Of a stretch of DNA of 62,518 nt, positions 43,492 to 53,196 are shown piece after piece. The position numbers were made by a program, and so were the translations under genes. Numbering within the stretch: position 1 is the first letter of the stretch; each line of letters starts with the position of its first letter. The notes below the pieces were generated by a model. The model was not told the origin of the DNA. It saw only the letters and a program-made list of their open reading frames with translations, and did not search any database. The stretch is from an uncultured Ferrimonas sp. Lineage in GTDB: Bacteria > Pseudomonadota > Gammaproteobacteria > Enterobacterales > Shewanellaceae. Location: positions 1 through 62,518 of the forward strand of contig NZ_CANLCI010000025.1 in assembly GCF_947489035.1 (NCBI RefSeq). The letters run 5' to 3'.

Positions 43492-44523
43492 TTGAACAGC
43501 CCGATTGCTCTACGCCATGTCAGTTTCCTGTGCGCGCTGTGGTTTAGCACCTGCGCCAGCGCGGGGGATCTGCACCTGTATAACTGGCCGCATTTTATGG
43601 CGCCACAGGTGATTGAGCAGTATCAGCAATTCAGCAACCAACATGTGCAGCAAAGCTACTTTACCGAAGAAGAGTTTCGGGATCGGGTGATCAGCAGTGG
43701 CCGCGCTCGTGGCCACGATTTAGTGATGGTGGCCGACGCCTCCATCCACATCTTGGCCGAGCAGGGGTTCTTGCAAGAGTTAACCGAACTGCGGGCGGAA
43801 TTGGCGCCAATGCTACACCCCCATACCATGGCGGCCTGTGGCGACTATGGCCTGCCTTATGCGTGGGGCACCATCGGGATCCTCTATCGCGGTAACCGCA
43901 ACAGCATCAGCCAATGGCAACAGCTGTTTACGCCACCGCCACAGCACCAAGGCAGCATCGTGATGTACGCCGATCCGATTGATGCGGTGTCGTTGGCGCT
44001 GTTGGCGCTGAATTACCCGCCCTACAGCAGCGACGTAAGCCAGCTGAAACAAGCGCACCTGTTGCTGCAACAACAGCAACGGTTTGTGCAGGATTACGGG
44101 GTCGGCCTGAGCTACGCCGTTGAGTATGGCGCCAACAGCGGCATGACCATGGCGGTCGGCTACTCTGGCGAGGCGCACATGCTGCGAAAAACCTTACAAC
44201 AGCCCGATTGGCAGTACGTGGTGCCAGAACAAGGCACCACCTTGTGGACCGAATGCTTAGCCATTCCCCGCGGCGCCAAACACGCCGCCAACGCCCGCCA
44301 ATTTTTGCGCTTTATTCATCAGCCGAAGGTGGCGGCGGACAACGCCGAAACCATGTGGTTTGCCACCCCCAATCAAGCCGCATTGCCACTGGCCAGCCAC
44401 GCCTACCGCACCGATCCCGAGCTGTTCCCACCGCAGCATGTCTTGGCCAAGAGCCATCACTTTCGGTTACTGCCAGCAGATGTCTTGCGCCTGCGTAACC
44501 GCATCGTTTACAGCTTGAGGTGA
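43492..44523 (+). CDS. NspS-like periplasmic polyamine-binding sensor (PotD family)
   Basis: This 343-residue protein starts at TTG with a signal peptide (about 1-24, ALWFSTCASA) and has a PotD/PotF-type binding fold (DLHLYNWPHFMAPQVIEQY, GLPYAWGTIGILYR, VGYSGEAHMLR, LWTECLAIPRGA). No ABC permease or ATPase genes are adjacent. Instead it is followed after three bases by a membrane GGDEF/EAL protein. That is the arrangement of nspS-mbaA in Vibrio cholerae, where NspS binds norspermidine/spermidine and signals to MbaA. I infer the same sensing role. Confidence 0.8.
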   Translation: MNSPIALRHVSFLCALWFSTCASAGDLHLYNWPHFMAPQVIEQYQQFSNQHVQQSYFTEEEFRDRVISSGRARGHDLVMVADASIHILAEQGFLQELTELRAELAPMLHPHTMAACGDYGLPYAWGTIGILYRGNRNSISQWQQLFTPPPQHQGSIVMYADPIDAVSLALLALNYPPYSSDVSQLKQAHLLLQQQQRFVQDYGVGLSYAVEYGANSGMTMAVGYSGEAHMLRKTLQQPDWQYVVPEQGTTLWTECLAIPRGAKHAANARQFLRFIHQPKVAADNAETMWFATPNQAALPLASHAYRTDPELFPPQHVLAKSHHFRLLPADVLRLRNRIVYSLR

Positions 44524-44526
44524 TCC

Positions 44527-46914
44527 ATGCGTTTAGTGCATCGTTTGAACTACATCTTGCTGCCGGTGATCGCCGCGGTCTTTTTGATTGCTGGCCTGTT
44601 GGTGTATTACGCCTTTGTCCAACAAGCCAAATTGTCTTTGGGCGAAAAATGGCAGCGCCAACTGAGCTACACCCAGCAAGAGATCCAGTTGGAGCAAAAG
44701 GGCATCCGCAGCCGCTTGGTTGAGGAGTTGAAAAGCAGCACCGCGGTCGATTTTATGCTGGCACCACAGTCGGCTTATCGCATCTACACCATTGAACAGC
44801 AGATCTTTAACTTCATCGCCATCAATAAACAAAATGGCTTTGGGGTGCAGGCGTTTCAGTTGATCGGCCCCGACGGCAAAATTTGGCTTTCGGCGGATCA
44901 GCAATCGCCTTTTGGCCCCCGCCAGCTGTTGCCGCTGCCGGACAACATCAGCCAGCAAGCACTGCAATCGATTAAGGAGAAACGCACACTGGTGCCGATC
45001 GAAGCGATCAGCGCCGATGGCCGCGGTAACGCCCAGTACGCCTTGGCACAGCAGTTTAATCCGTCGTTGCCGCAGGAGATCGGCAACCCGCAATTCAACG
45101 ACAACTTCTTAATTTTGCAGCGGGCAACCCTCGCCAGCTTCAACAAGTTGAAACGCACAATTCAGCAGCAGCTGGGGGAACATGCCCAGTTGCAGTTGCT
45201 GCCCGCCGATCCCTTATTACGCACTGGGATCGCCAGCGAGCAACAGATGGAACAGCTGCAGTTGGTGCTGAGCCACCGCCTCTATCAGTTGCGACTGAGC
45301 ATCGATTACGAAGTATTAGAGGCGGAATTGGCGCAGATCCAAACCAACATCACTCGGCTGCTGTTGGTGATGATCCTGCTGTGCTTCTTTGTCCAGCGCT
45401 GGCTTATCCATTCGCAGATCGTTAACCCCATCAACGAACTGGCCGAACGCCTTAATCACTCCCGCATTAACGGCGGAGTGCAACTGGCGCCGATGAACAA
45501 CGACGACGAAGTGTCGCACCTGAACAATGCCTACCTTGGCCTGATGGAGCAGATGCAGCAGCTGGCCACCTTTGATCCCCTGACCGGCCTAGCCAATCGC
45601 CGCAGCTTCCAAGAGTGGTTATCGCGGGTGTTGCCACGGTTGCAGCACCAGCCCGAGCAACGCTTGGCGCTGCTGTACATCGATTTAGACAACTTTAAAC
45701 GGGTTAACGATCAGCACGGCCATACCATTGGCGATCGGCTGCTGCAGCGTTTTTCACAGCAGCTGCAGCAAGTGGTGCGCGCCAGCGATACGGTTACGCC
45801 ACTGGGGCATAACGATCGCAGCTTGGCTCGGCTGGCCGGTGATGAGTTTGCGGTGCTGCTCACCGACATCAGCAACCCCACCGATGTGTCGATTGTGGCA
45901 GAGCGGATCAATCGCCTCTTTAACAACGGCTTTAAGGTCGATCGCACCCGCCATAATGTGCAGGCCAGCATTGGCATCGCCATCTATCCCGACGATGGCC
46001 TTGATGCCCACACCTTAATCGCCCACGCCGATGCGGCGATGTATCAGGCCAAATCCCAAGGGAAAAACAGCTACCAGTTTTTCTCAAGTGATATTGAAGC
46101 CAGCCTGCAGCAAAAACAGCTGATAGAAACCACCTTGGCCAAAGCGCTGCAACGCAACGCGTTTGAGCTGGTGTATATGCCGATTTGCGACGCCAACAGC
46201 CTGCAGATCTTAGGGGTTGAAGCGCTGCTGCGCTGTCCGCAGTTAACCTCGCAAGGGATTGGCCCGGATCAATTTATTCCGGTGGCCGAATCCACCGGCT
46301 TGATCCACCAAATTGATTTGTGGGTGCTCGAGCATTCGATGCAACACCTGTTGCAGCTGCAGCTGATGCAACAATTTAACGGTTTTATTGCCATCAACAT
46401 CTCTGCGGTCGAACTGCATAACCATCAGTTTCCAGAACATCTGGCGCTGCTGCTGCGGCGCTATCAGCTGGATCCCGCCAAGATTGAGTTGGAGATCACC
46501 GAAACCAGCTTGGTGGCGGACGACGCCGATTGCCACGCCATTTTGGCGCGGTTAAAGCAGCTTGGGGTAAGACTGGCGCTGGATGACTTTGGCACCGGCT
46601 ACACCGCCTTTAATCAGCTGGCCAGCTATCCGGTTGATGTGCTTAAAATTGACCGCACCTTTGTGAATAAGCTGGCGGGCCAGAAAACCGACGAACAATC
46701 GATGTTGGACATCATTTTATCGCTGGCACGGCTGTACCAACTGTCGGTGGTGGCCGAAGGGGTCGAAACCGAGGAGCAGCTGCACTACCTGCAACAATGT
46801 GGCTGCGACAAAGTGCAGGGCTACTACCTTGGCAAACCAATGCCCTTGGCGCAGTTGCAGCACACCTTGCTGCAAGGGTTTGACTGCCGCCCCGCCGAAT
46901 TGCCGTTATCTTGA
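44527..46914 (+). CDS. MbaA-like membrane GGDEF/EAL c-di-GMP enzyme
   Basis: This 795-residue protein has a transmembrane segment (about 8-30), a periplasmic domain of about 245 residues, a second membrane segment (about 275-295) and a HAMP-like linker (HSQIVNPINELAERL). A GGDEF domain follows with AGDEF near residue 440 in place of GGDEF, and then an EAL domain with intact EALLR (about 564), NISAVE, ITETS, DDFGTGY and KIDRTFV. The EAL residues look complete, so c-di-GMP hydrolysis is likely; cyclase activity with AGDEF is possible. It is co-transcribed with the NspS-like sensor and probably links external polyamines to biofilm control. Confidence 0.87.
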   Translation: MRLVHRLNYILLPVIAAVFLIAGLLVYYAFVQQAKLSLGEKWQRQLSYTQQEIQLEQKGIRSRLVEELKSSTAVDFMLAPQSAYRIYTIEQQIFNFIAINKQNGFGVQAFQLIGPDGKIWLSADQQSPFGPRQLLPLPDNISQQALQSIKEKRTLVPIEAISADGRGNAQYALAQQFNPSLPQEIGNPQFNDNFLILQRATLASFNKLKRTIQQQLGEHAQLQLLPADPLLRTGIASEQQMEQLQLVLSHRLYQLRLSIDYEVLEAELAQIQTNITRLLLVMILLCFFVQRWLIHSQIVNPINELAERLNHSRINGGVQLAPMNNDDEVSHLNNAYLGLMEQMQQLATFDPLTGLANRRSFQEWLSRVLPRLQHQPEQRLALLYIDLDNFKRVNDQHGHTIGDRLLQRFSQQLQQVVRASDTVTPLGHNDRSLARLAGDEFAVLLTDISNPTDVSIVAERINRLFNNGFKVDRTRHNVQASIGIAIYPDDGLDAHTLIAHADAAMYQAKSQGKNSYQFFSSDIEASLQQKQLIETTLAKALQRNAFELVYMPICDANSLQILGVEALLRCPQLTSQGIGPDQFIPVAESTGLIHQIDLWVLEHSMQHLLQLQLMQQFNGFIAINISAVELHNHQFPEHLALLLRRYQLDPAKIELEITETSLVADDADCHAILARLKQLGVRLALDDFGTGYTAFNQLASYPVDVLKIDRTFVNKLAGQKTDEQSMLDIILSLARLYQLSVVAEGVETEEQLHYLQQCGCDKVQGYYLGKPMPLAQLQHTLLQGFDCRPAELPLS

Positions 46915-46918
46915 TGCA

Positions 46919-46945
46919 AACAAGCCCAGCAATGCTGGGCTTGTT
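46919..46945. terminator. Bidirectional terminator
   Basis: The stem AACAAGCCCAGC / GCTGGGCTTGTT with loop AAT lies between the convergent mbaA-like and arsJ genes; the T-tracts are short. Confidence 0.65.
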
Positions 46946-46967
46946 GTCGACGGTAAGGTGGCAGCGA

Positions 46968-48173
46968 TCAGCGCCGTGGCAACCACAACGAGATCAAAGC
47001 GGTTGCCCCAAGAAACAGCACCGAGATCCACAAGCAGGCCGCCAGCCCCGCCCACTGGAACACCAGCCCCGACAACACCGTGCCGATAAGCCGCCCCATC
47101 GCATTGGCCATGTAATAAAAGCCCACGTTCAGCGACACCCCATCGGCACCGGCGTAATGCACAATCAAGAAGGAGTGCACGCTGGAGTTGATGGCAAAGG
47201 CAGCACCAAACAGCAGCAAGCCGATCACAATGGTGGCTTGAGGTTGCCACTGCAATTGCACCGCCGCAGCCACGGCCACCGTTACCAGCAACAACAGCAG
47301 CGCCCACAACAGCGCCGCGCGGCCATCGGGGCTGTGTTGTTGGCCGGTGATCTTCGGCGCCAGCCCTTGCACCACGCCGTAGCCGATAACCCACAACGCT
47401 AAAAAGCCGCCAATCGCCAGATGCGACCAACCAAAGGTGCTGCCCAGATAGACCGGCAACGCCACCACAAACCACACATCGCGGGCACCAAACAGAAACA
47501 GCCGCGCCGCGGCGAGAATGTTAACGCTGCGAGATTGCGAGAAGATCTGCTGAAACTTCGGCTTGGTTTTGGCTTTGCCGATGTCACGCCCAAGCCAGCG
47601 CAGGCTCAGCAACAAGACCAGCAGCAACAGCGAGGCCATCAACAGCATCGCCCCCTGAAACCCCACCGTAACCAACAGCAGCCCGCCCAAGAAAAAACCC
47701 ACCCCTTTAAGGGCGTTTTTCGAGCCGGTCAGCAGCGCCACCCAGCGATACAACGCGCCGCTTTGTTCTGCTGGCACCAGCGTTTTAATCGCACTTTTGG
47801 CGCTCATCTTATTCAGATCTTTGGCGATGCCCGACAGCGCCTGCGCCGCCATCACGTAAGGCACACTTAGCATCGAAGACGGCACCGCCAGCATCAGCAG
47901 CGCCAACACCTGCAGCCCTAAGCCCACGTTCATGGTGCGATTCAGCCCCAGCCGTGCCCCCAGATAGCCGCCAACCAAGTTGGTGATCACCCCAAAGATC
48001 TCATAAAACAGAAACAGCATGGCGATCGCCAACGGGGAGTAACCCAATTGGTGAAAGTGCAACACCACCAACATCCGCAACGCGCCGTCGGTTAAGGTGA
48101 AGTTCCAGTAGTTGAAGGTCACCAACAGGTACTGTTTGACCTCGCGACTGAGGCCAGCAACGGTTTGAATCAT
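46968..48173 (-). CDS. arsJ: ArsJ organoarsenical efflux permease (MFS)
   Basis: This 401-residue MFS transporter has about twelve membrane segments. The N-terminus (LSREVKQYLLVTFNYWNFTLTDGALRMLVVLHFHQLGY) and LSGIAKDLNKMSAKSAIK with ALLTGSKNALKGVG are characteristic of ArsJ. ArsJ exports 1-arseno-3-phosphoglycerate, which decomposes outside the cell. The dedicated GAPDH gene lies upstream on the same strand, separated by a 322-base spacer filled with two structured repeats. (Quoted stretch spans residues 8-46; its key parts are EVKQYLLVTFNYWNF and RMLVVLHFHQ.). Confidence 0.93.
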   Translation of the reverse strand: MIQTVAGLSREVKQYLLVTFNYWNFTLTDGALRMLVVLHFHQLGYSPLAIAMLFLFYEIFGVITNLVGGYLGARLGLNRTMNVGLGLQVLALLMLAVPSSMLSVPYVMAAQALSGIAKDLNKMSAKSAIKTLVPAEQSGALYRWVALLTGSKNALKGVGFFLGGLLLVTVGFQGAMLLMASLLLLVLLLSLRWLGRDIGKAKTKPKFQQIFSQSRSVNILAAARLFLFGARDVWFVVALPVYLGSTFGWSHLAIGGFLALWVIGYGVVQGLAPKITGQQHSPDGRAALLWALLLLLVTVAVAAAVQLQWQPQATIVIGLLLFGAAFAINSSVHSFLIVHYAGADGVSLNVGFYYMANAMGRLIGTVLSGLVFQWAGLAACLWISVLFLGATALISLWLPRR

Positions 48174-48210
48174 GGTTCTCTCAATATCAATAAACGGTCA
48201 GCGTCAGCAC

Positions 48211-48330
48211 GCGCAGCGGTTTGAGATGCGCAGTTAGGATTGGCTGCCACAGAAGTGGGCGTTGGCTAGTGCCAATGACCGCTTCAAGGACAAACCATGA
48301 CGCCGCAATGCGCTCAATGGGCAAGCGATC
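48211..48330 (-). repeat. Structured intergenic element, first tandem copy (gap-arsJ spacer)
   Basis: Read on the minus strand (sense for the ars operon) it has an outer stem pairing TTGAG with CTCAA, a conserved ATTGCGGCGTCATGG block, an inner hairpin GAAGCGG / CCACTTC topped by TTGGC-ACTA-GCCAA, and a CCAATCCTAACTGC block. It is a direct repeat of the next copy with a 131-bp period. Confidence 0.8.
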
Positions 48331-48341
48331 CCTCAAAACAA

Positions 48342-48465
48342 GCGCAGCCCATTGGGATGCAGTGCCAGGATTGGTTCCCACAGAAGTGGGCGTTGGCGAG
48401 TGCCAATAACCGCTTCGAGGGCAAACCATGACGCCGCAATGCGCCCAATGGGCAAGCGATCCGCA
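48342..48465 (-). repeat. Structured intergenic element, second tandem copy (gap-arsJ spacer)
   Basis: It has the same organisation as the neighbouring copy: outer stem CCCATTGGG / CCCAATGGG, conserved ATTGCGGCGTCATGG and CCAATCCTGGCACTGC blocks, inner hairpin GAAGCGG / CCACTTC topped by TTGGC-ACTC-GCCAA, and a small CCCAC-TTCT-GTGGG hairpin on the 3' side. The outer stem differs from the first copy by paired changes. Confidence 0.8.
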
Positions 48466-48495
48466 CAAGTAACGAGCGCGCTCAAACAGCAAGCA

Positions 48496-49503
48496 TTAAA
48501 GCCCTTGCTGACAGACGTACTTGGCGAGCTCCATGGTACGGTTTACATAACCCCACTCATTGTCATACCACAGGTACATCTTCAACTGGGTGTCGTTCAC
48601 CACCATGGTTGACGGCCCATCAACGATGCAGCTGCGGGGATCGGTGCGGTAGTCCACCGACACCAGCGGCCGCGTTTCAAAGCCCAGCACCCCTTTCAGT
48701 TCGCCGTTGGCGGCGTCGCTTAGCAGCGCATTCACTTCCGCCACGGTGGTGGCACGCTCCAGCTCAAACACGCAATCGGTGAGGCTGGCGTTGCACAGCG
48801 GTACCCGCACCGCGTGGCCATTTAAGCGCCCTTTCAGTTCAGGGAAGATGTGGGTAATGGCGGTGGCCGATCCGGTGGTGGTGGGGATCAAGCTCTCGCC
48901 GCAGGCGCGGGCCCGGCGCAGATCTTTATGGGGCGCGTCCAAAATGGTTTGGGTGTTGGTGATCGAGTGAATGGTGGTCATCGAACCATGCTTAATGCCC
49001 AACTGTTCATGGATCACCTTCACCGCCGGCGCCAAGCAGTTGGTGGTACAGGATGCCGCGGTCACGATGTCATGCTGCTCTTTGTCGTACCAGTGGTGGT
49101 TAACCCCATACACCGCATCCAGCACCCCTTCTTGCTTCACCGGCGCGGTCACAATCACCTTCTTAACGCCCTGATCCAGATAGGCTTGCAGCGCCTCTTT
49201 GCGCTTAAACTTGCCCGAGGCTTCAATCACAATGTCGCAGCCAGACCAATCGGTTTGCTCCAAGCTGCTGTTGCTGCTGACGGCGATGCTGTGGCCGTTA
49301 ATAACAATGGCGTTGCCTTCAGCGTGGGCGTCGTGCTGCCAGCGGCCATGCACGGTATCAAATACCAGCAGGTGCGCGGCCGATTCGGCGTTGCCCGCCG
49401 GATCGTTGATCTGCACAAATTCAAACTCTGGCCAGTCCCACGCCGCGCGCAGTGCCAACCGTCCCATGCGGCCAAAGCCGTTAATGCCTACCTTAATGGT
49501 CAT
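48496..49503 (-). CDS. gap: ArsJ-associated glyceraldehyde-3-phosphate dehydrogenase
   Basis: This 335-residue GAPDH starts [16 protein letters not shown] (NAD-binding) and has the catalytic SCTTNCLAP cysteine with HSITNTQ and [14 protein letters not shown]. In the ars context this enzyme uses arsenate with glyceraldehyde-3-phosphate to form 1-arseno-3-phosphoglycerate for ArsJ to export. It lies between acr3 (12-base gap) and arsJ. A GAPDH for central glycolysis would be expected elsewhere. Confidence 0.93.
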   Translation of the reverse strand: MTIKVGINGFGRMGRLALRAAWDWPEFEFVQINDPAGNAESAAHLLVFDTVHGRWQHDAHAEGNAIVINGHSIAVSSNSSLEQTDWSGCDIVIEASGKFKRKEALQAYLDQGVKKVIVTAPVKQEGVLDAVYGVNHHWYDKEQHDIVTAASCTTNCLAPAVKVIHEQLGIKHGSMTTIHSITNTQTILDAPHKDLRRARACGESLIPTTTGSATAITHIFPELKGRLNGHAVRVPLCNASLTDCVFELERATTVAEVNALLSDAANGELKGVLGFETRPLVSVDYRTDPRSCIVDGPSTMVVNDTQLKMYLWYDNEWGYVNRTMELAKYVCQQGL

Positions 49504-49515
49504 GTGTCGCTTTCC

Positions 49516-50544
49516 TTATTGAGTAACGGGTTGGGCAAACCAGTGCCGAGTGCGATTGGCAAAGGCCACCAAACTCAACATCACCGGAACTTCAACCAAT
49601 ACGCCCACCACCGTGGCCAAGGCCGCGCCGGAGTGCAATCCAAACAACGCGATGGCCACCGCCACCGCCAATTCAAAGAAATTTGAGGTGCCAATCATGC
49701 TCGCTGGGGCGGCCACCCGATGGGGCAAGCCCATGCGTTTGGCGGCCAAGTAAGTCAGCGCAAAGATGCCGTAACTTTGCAGCAGCAACGGTATGGCAAT
49801 CAACACCATCACCTGAGGTTGCGCCAACAACGTTGGCGCTTGAAAGGCAAACAGCAGCGCCACTGTACTGAGCAACGCCAACATCGACAACGGCTTTAAC
49901 CGTGCAATGGCGCCATCCAAGGCCGCGGCACTGCGCGCCAGCAGCCAGCGACGCAGCAACACCCCTGCCACCAGCGGCAGCACCACATACAGCACGGTCG
50001 CGAGGATCAACGTTGACCACGGCACCAAGATGTCGGACACCCCCAGCAATAACGCCGCAATGGGCGCAAACGCCAGCATCATGATCAGATCGTTGATCGA
50101 CACCTGCACCAAGGTGTAGGCCGGATCGCCCTTCGTCAGTTGACTCCAAACAAACACCATCGCGGTGCAAGGCGCCACCCCCAACAAAATCATCCCAGCG
50201 ATGTACTGCTGTGCGTCTGCCGGATCAACCCAATCGGCAAAGAACCCCTCGAAGAACAGCCAAGCTAACGCCGCCATGGTAAAGGGTTTAATCAACCAGT
50301 TAACGGTTACCGTTAGCAACAACCCTTGCGGCTGCCGCCGCACCTGCTGCAGCGAACCGAAATCGATCTGCATCATCATTGGCAAAATCATTAACCAGAT
50401 CAGCAGCGCCACCGGCAGGTTGATCTGCGCCAGTTGCCACTGTGCCAACTGTGCTACTGCTGCTGGCATCACGCTGCCCAATGCCACCCCAACCGCAATG
50501 GCAAGCGCCACCCACAGCGACAAATAACGTTCAAACAGCCCCAT
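49516..50544 (-). CDS. acr3: ACR3-family arsenite efflux transporter
   Basis: The protein is 342 residues from the ATG at 50544, with AGAGAG upstream. About ten membrane segments. The ACR3 signatures are seen: [19 protein letters not shown] (the essential Cys), then [14 protein letters not shown], and later [20 protein letters not shown]. It exports arsenite. First gene of the operon acr3-gap-arsJ; no arsR or arsC is adjacent in the window. Confidence 0.93.
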   Translation of the reverse strand: MGLFERYLSLWVALAIAVGVALGSVMPAAVAQLAQWQLAQINLPVALLIWLMILPMMMQIDFGSLQQVRRQPQGLLLTVTVNWLIKPFTMAALAWLFFEGFFADWVDPADAQQYIAGMILLGVAPCTAMVFVWSQLTKGDPAYTLVQVSINDLIMMLAFAPIAALLLGVSDILVPWSTLILATVLYVVLPLVAGVLLRRWLLARSAAALDGAIARLKPLSMLALLSTVALLFAFQAPTLLAQPQVMVLIAIPLLLQSYGIFALTYLAAKRMGLPHRVAAPASMIGTSNFFELAVAVAIALFGLHSGAALATVVGVLVEVPVMLSLVAFANRTRHWFAQPVTQ

Positions 50545-50940
50545 GAAATACTCTCTTATCTGCTGGCTTGGGCCGCTATCCAAGGAGTGGGATTCGCCCA
50601 GCGCCACCGCAGCCACAATACAGCTATATATGGAAATTAATATATATCACGAATCATATATTCGATTTTCCATATGTTCAATGACAATTTGATGATCATC
50701 ACCGCGCTAACCCAGCCACTTGTTATCGGACAATAAGCGCCAACCGCAGCTGCGCTGGTGGCAAATTGTGCAATGCACAATGATTACATACACTCGTCAA
50801 CGCGCTGTCATTAACGGCGACTACCCTGAGCGGGAACACTGGGAATCAATTTGCCCCGAAAGCGGTTGAGAAAACCGAGTTGGAGTCTACGCGCACCACT
50901 GCGGCGTAAGTACTGGGCGGAACTTTATAAGGGACGCAAG
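50545..50940. promoter_or_regulatory. Divergent ars / phaC control region
   Basis: It contains an AT-rich dyad: ATATATGGAAAT (50626-50637) and ATTTTCCATAT (50665-50675), with ATATATATCACG and ATCATATATTCG between, a likely ArsR-type operator for acr3. To its right lie 250 bases leading to phaC with no supported gene; a small palindrome TTGTGCAATGCACAA is at about 50766. Confidence 0.5.
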
Positions 50941-52710
50941 ATGGACAATGGATCGTACCAAAAGCTGCTCGACAGTCTGTTGCAGTGCAACCAACATTTT
51001 ATGGATCTGGCCCAAGGGCAGGGTCAACTCGCCAGCCAAGCGGTGCTGCAGCAAAGCGTGCAAGACATCAATCAAGCGATTGAAAAAACCAGCGCACAGC
51101 CACAAGCCATGGTGGAGCAACAGCTGCAGTGGTGGCAATCGCAGCTGCAGTTATTTCAAAACACCATGCTCCGCCACGGCGGCCAACCGGTTGAACCGCT
51201 GGTGCAGCCCCAGCGCGGCGATAAACGCTTTGGTGACGAACGCTGGAGCGAGCTACCGTGGTTTGATTACATCAAGCAATCCTACCTGCTTACCGCCCAG
51301 CAGATGCAGCAAAGCATTGATGCCATCGACGATCTGGACGAAGCCAGCCGCCAGCGGCTGCAATTTTTTACCCGCCAAGCGGTTAACGCCATGGCCCCCA
51401 GTAACTTCTTAGGCTCGAACCCAGAACTGCTGCAGTTAACGCTGGAATCCGGCGGCGACAACCTGCGTAAAGGGATGGAGCAACTGAGCCAAGATCTGCT
51501 GAAAAGCGCTGGCGCATTGAACGTCAGCATGACCGACAGCGACGCCTACCAATTGGGCCGCGATTTGGCGGTGAGCCCCGGCAAGGTGGTGCATCAAACC
51601 GAGCTGTATCAACTGCTGCAATACAGCCCCAGCACCGAACAAGTGGCCAAGCGGCCGCTGCTGATCGTGCCGCCGTTCGTCAACAAGTACTACATCTTGG
51701 ATCTGCAGCAGCGCAATTCGATGGTGAAATACTTGGTCGATCAGGGCCACACGGTGATGATGATCTCGTGGCTGAACCCCGACGAACGCCATCAAGCACT
51801 CGATTTCGATGACTACGTGGTGGATGGGGTGCTGAGCGCCACCGAAACCATCGAAAAACTGACCGGCGAAACCGAGATCAACGCCGTCGGCTACTGCATC
51901 GGTGGCACCGCGTTAGCCTGTGCCATGGCCTATGCCAGCGCCAAGCGGATGAAGCAGCGGATCAAATCGGCGACCTTCTTCACCACCATCTTAGATTTCA
52001 GCCAACCCGGTGAACTGGGCGCCTTCATCAACGACACCGTGGTGAGCGCGCTGGAGCAGCAAAATCTGGAGCAGGGGATCATGGATGGCCGTCAATTGGC
52101 GGTGGCGTTCTCGCTACTGAAAGAGAACAACCTCTATTGGAACTACTACATCGATGGCTACCTCAAGGGCAAAAGCCCAGTGGCGTTCGATATCCTCCAC
52201 TGGAATTGCGACAACACCAACGTCAGCGGCAAGAACCACAACACCATGTTGCGCCGCTTCTACCTGAACAATGAACTGATGCAAGCCGATGCCTTTACCG
52301 TGCGTGGGGTTGGCATCGATCTGAGCCGAATTAAAGTGCCCACCCTGTTTGTCTCCACCGTCGAGGATCACATCGCGCTGTGGCAAGGCACCTACAGCGG
52401 CATGCAGCAGCTTGGCGGCGACAAAACCTTTATCTTGGGCGAATCCGGCCACGTAGCGGGCATCGTGAACCCGCCAGGGGGCAAGTACAACCACTACCTT
52501 GGCGCGGGCAGCAACGAGCTGGATGCCGAGCAGTGGCTGGCGCAAACCCAGCAGCAAGCGGGTTCGTGGTGGCCCAGTTGGATGGGCTGGCTGGCGGAAC
52601 GGAATGTGCTGGATCCGGTGGCGGCACGCACCTTGGACGACAGCCTCGATAACGCCCCAGGCAGCTACGTAATGAAGCGCTTAGCCAGCACCATGGACAA
52701 CGTGGCATGA
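50941..52710 (+). CDS. phaC: Class I polyhydroxyalkanoate synthase
   Basis: The protein is 589 residues from the ATG at 50941 (AAGGGACG upstream); an open frame reaches further left without support. It polymerises (R)-3-hydroxyacyl-CoA on storage granules. The lipase-like box GYCIGGTAL holds the catalytic Cys319, with Asp476 (VEDHIALWQG) and His504 (GESGHVAGIVNPP). PhaC domain features such as VPPFVNKYYILDL and GHTVMMISWLNPD are in order. It overlaps phaJ by ATGA. No phaA/phaB or phasin genes are adjacent. Confidence 0.94.
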   Translation: MDNGSYQKLLDSLLQCNQHFMDLAQGQGQLASQAVLQQSVQDINQAIEKTSAQPQAMVEQQLQWWQSQLQLFQNTMLRHGGQPVEPLVQPQRGDKRFGDERWSELPWFDYIKQSYLLTAQQMQQSIDAIDDLDEASRQRLQFFTRQAVNAMAPSNFLGSNPELLQLTLESGGDNLRKGMEQLSQDLLKSAGALNVSMTDSDAYQLGRDLAVSPGKVVHQTELYQLLQYSPSTEQVAKRPLLIVPPFVNKYYILDLQQRNSMVKYLVDQGHTVMMISWLNPDERHQALDFDDYVVDGVLSATETIEKLTGETEINAVGYCIGGTALACAMAYASAKRMKQRIKSATFFTTILDFSQPGELGAFINDTVVSALEQQNLEQGIMDGRQLAVAFSLLKENNLYWNYYIDGYLKGKSPVAFDILHWNCDNTNVSGKNHNTMLRRFYLNNELMQADAFTVRGVGIDLSRIKVPTLFVSTVEDHIALWQGTYSGMQQLGGDKTFILGESGHVAGIVNPPGGKYNHYLGAGSNELDAEQWLAQTQQQAGSWWPSWMGWLAERNVLDPVAARTLDDSLDNAPGSYVMKRLASTMDNVA

Positions 52711-53102
52711 GCCTATACGTTGGCCAAACGGCCCAGCTGAGCAAGGTGTTTGCAAGCGCCGAGGTGGCCGCCTTTGCCGAGCTGTCCGAGGATCGCAATC
52801 CGGTGCATCTGGATGCTGGCTACGCCGCCCAAACCCCATTTAAGCGCCCCATCGTGCACGGCATGCTGCTGTCGAGCTTGATCTCGGCGCTGTTGGGGCA
52901 GCACCTGCCCGGCGACGGCACCATCTATTTGGGGCAAACGCTGAAGTTTGTGCGGCCGGTGTACGTGGGCGATGGGGTAACCGCCCGCGTGACCGTTAGC
53001 GACATTCGCAGCGACAAACCCATCGTCACCCTGACCACCGAAGTGTTGAATAAAGAGGGTCTGCCCTGCGTGCAGGGGGAAGCGGTGGTGCGCTACGGCT
53101 AA
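52707..53102 (+). CDS. phaJ: (R)-specific enoyl-CoA hydratase
   Basis: This 131-residue MaoC/hot-dog-fold protein has the hydratase-2 motif with catalytic Asp and His (SEDRNPVHLDAGYA) and RPIVHGMLLSSLISALLG. It supplies (R)-3-hydroxyacyl-CoA from beta-oxidation intermediates to PhaC. Translational coupling with phaC supports this. Length is normal for PhaJ. Confidence 0.9.
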   Translation: MSLYVGQTAQLSKVFASAEVAAFAELSEDRNPVHLDAGYAAQTPFKRPIVHGMLLSSLISALLGQHLPGDGTIYLGQTLKFVRPVYVGDGVTARVTVSDIRSDKPIVTLTTEVLNKEGLPCVQGEAVVRYG

Positions 53103-53147
53103 CGCCAATGGCTGCTGGCGAGCGCGAGTGGCCGGAATCGCACCAAC

Positions 53148-53177
53148 AAAACGGGAGCCTTGCGGCTCCCGTTTCTC
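53148..53177. terminator. Terminator between phaJ and ygiQ
   Basis: The stem AACGGGAGCC / GGCTCCCGTT with loop TTGC lies between convergent genes; the T-tract (TTTCTC) is weak. Confidence 0.6.
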
Positions 53178-53196
53178 TGCTCATTTCTGGGCGCGG

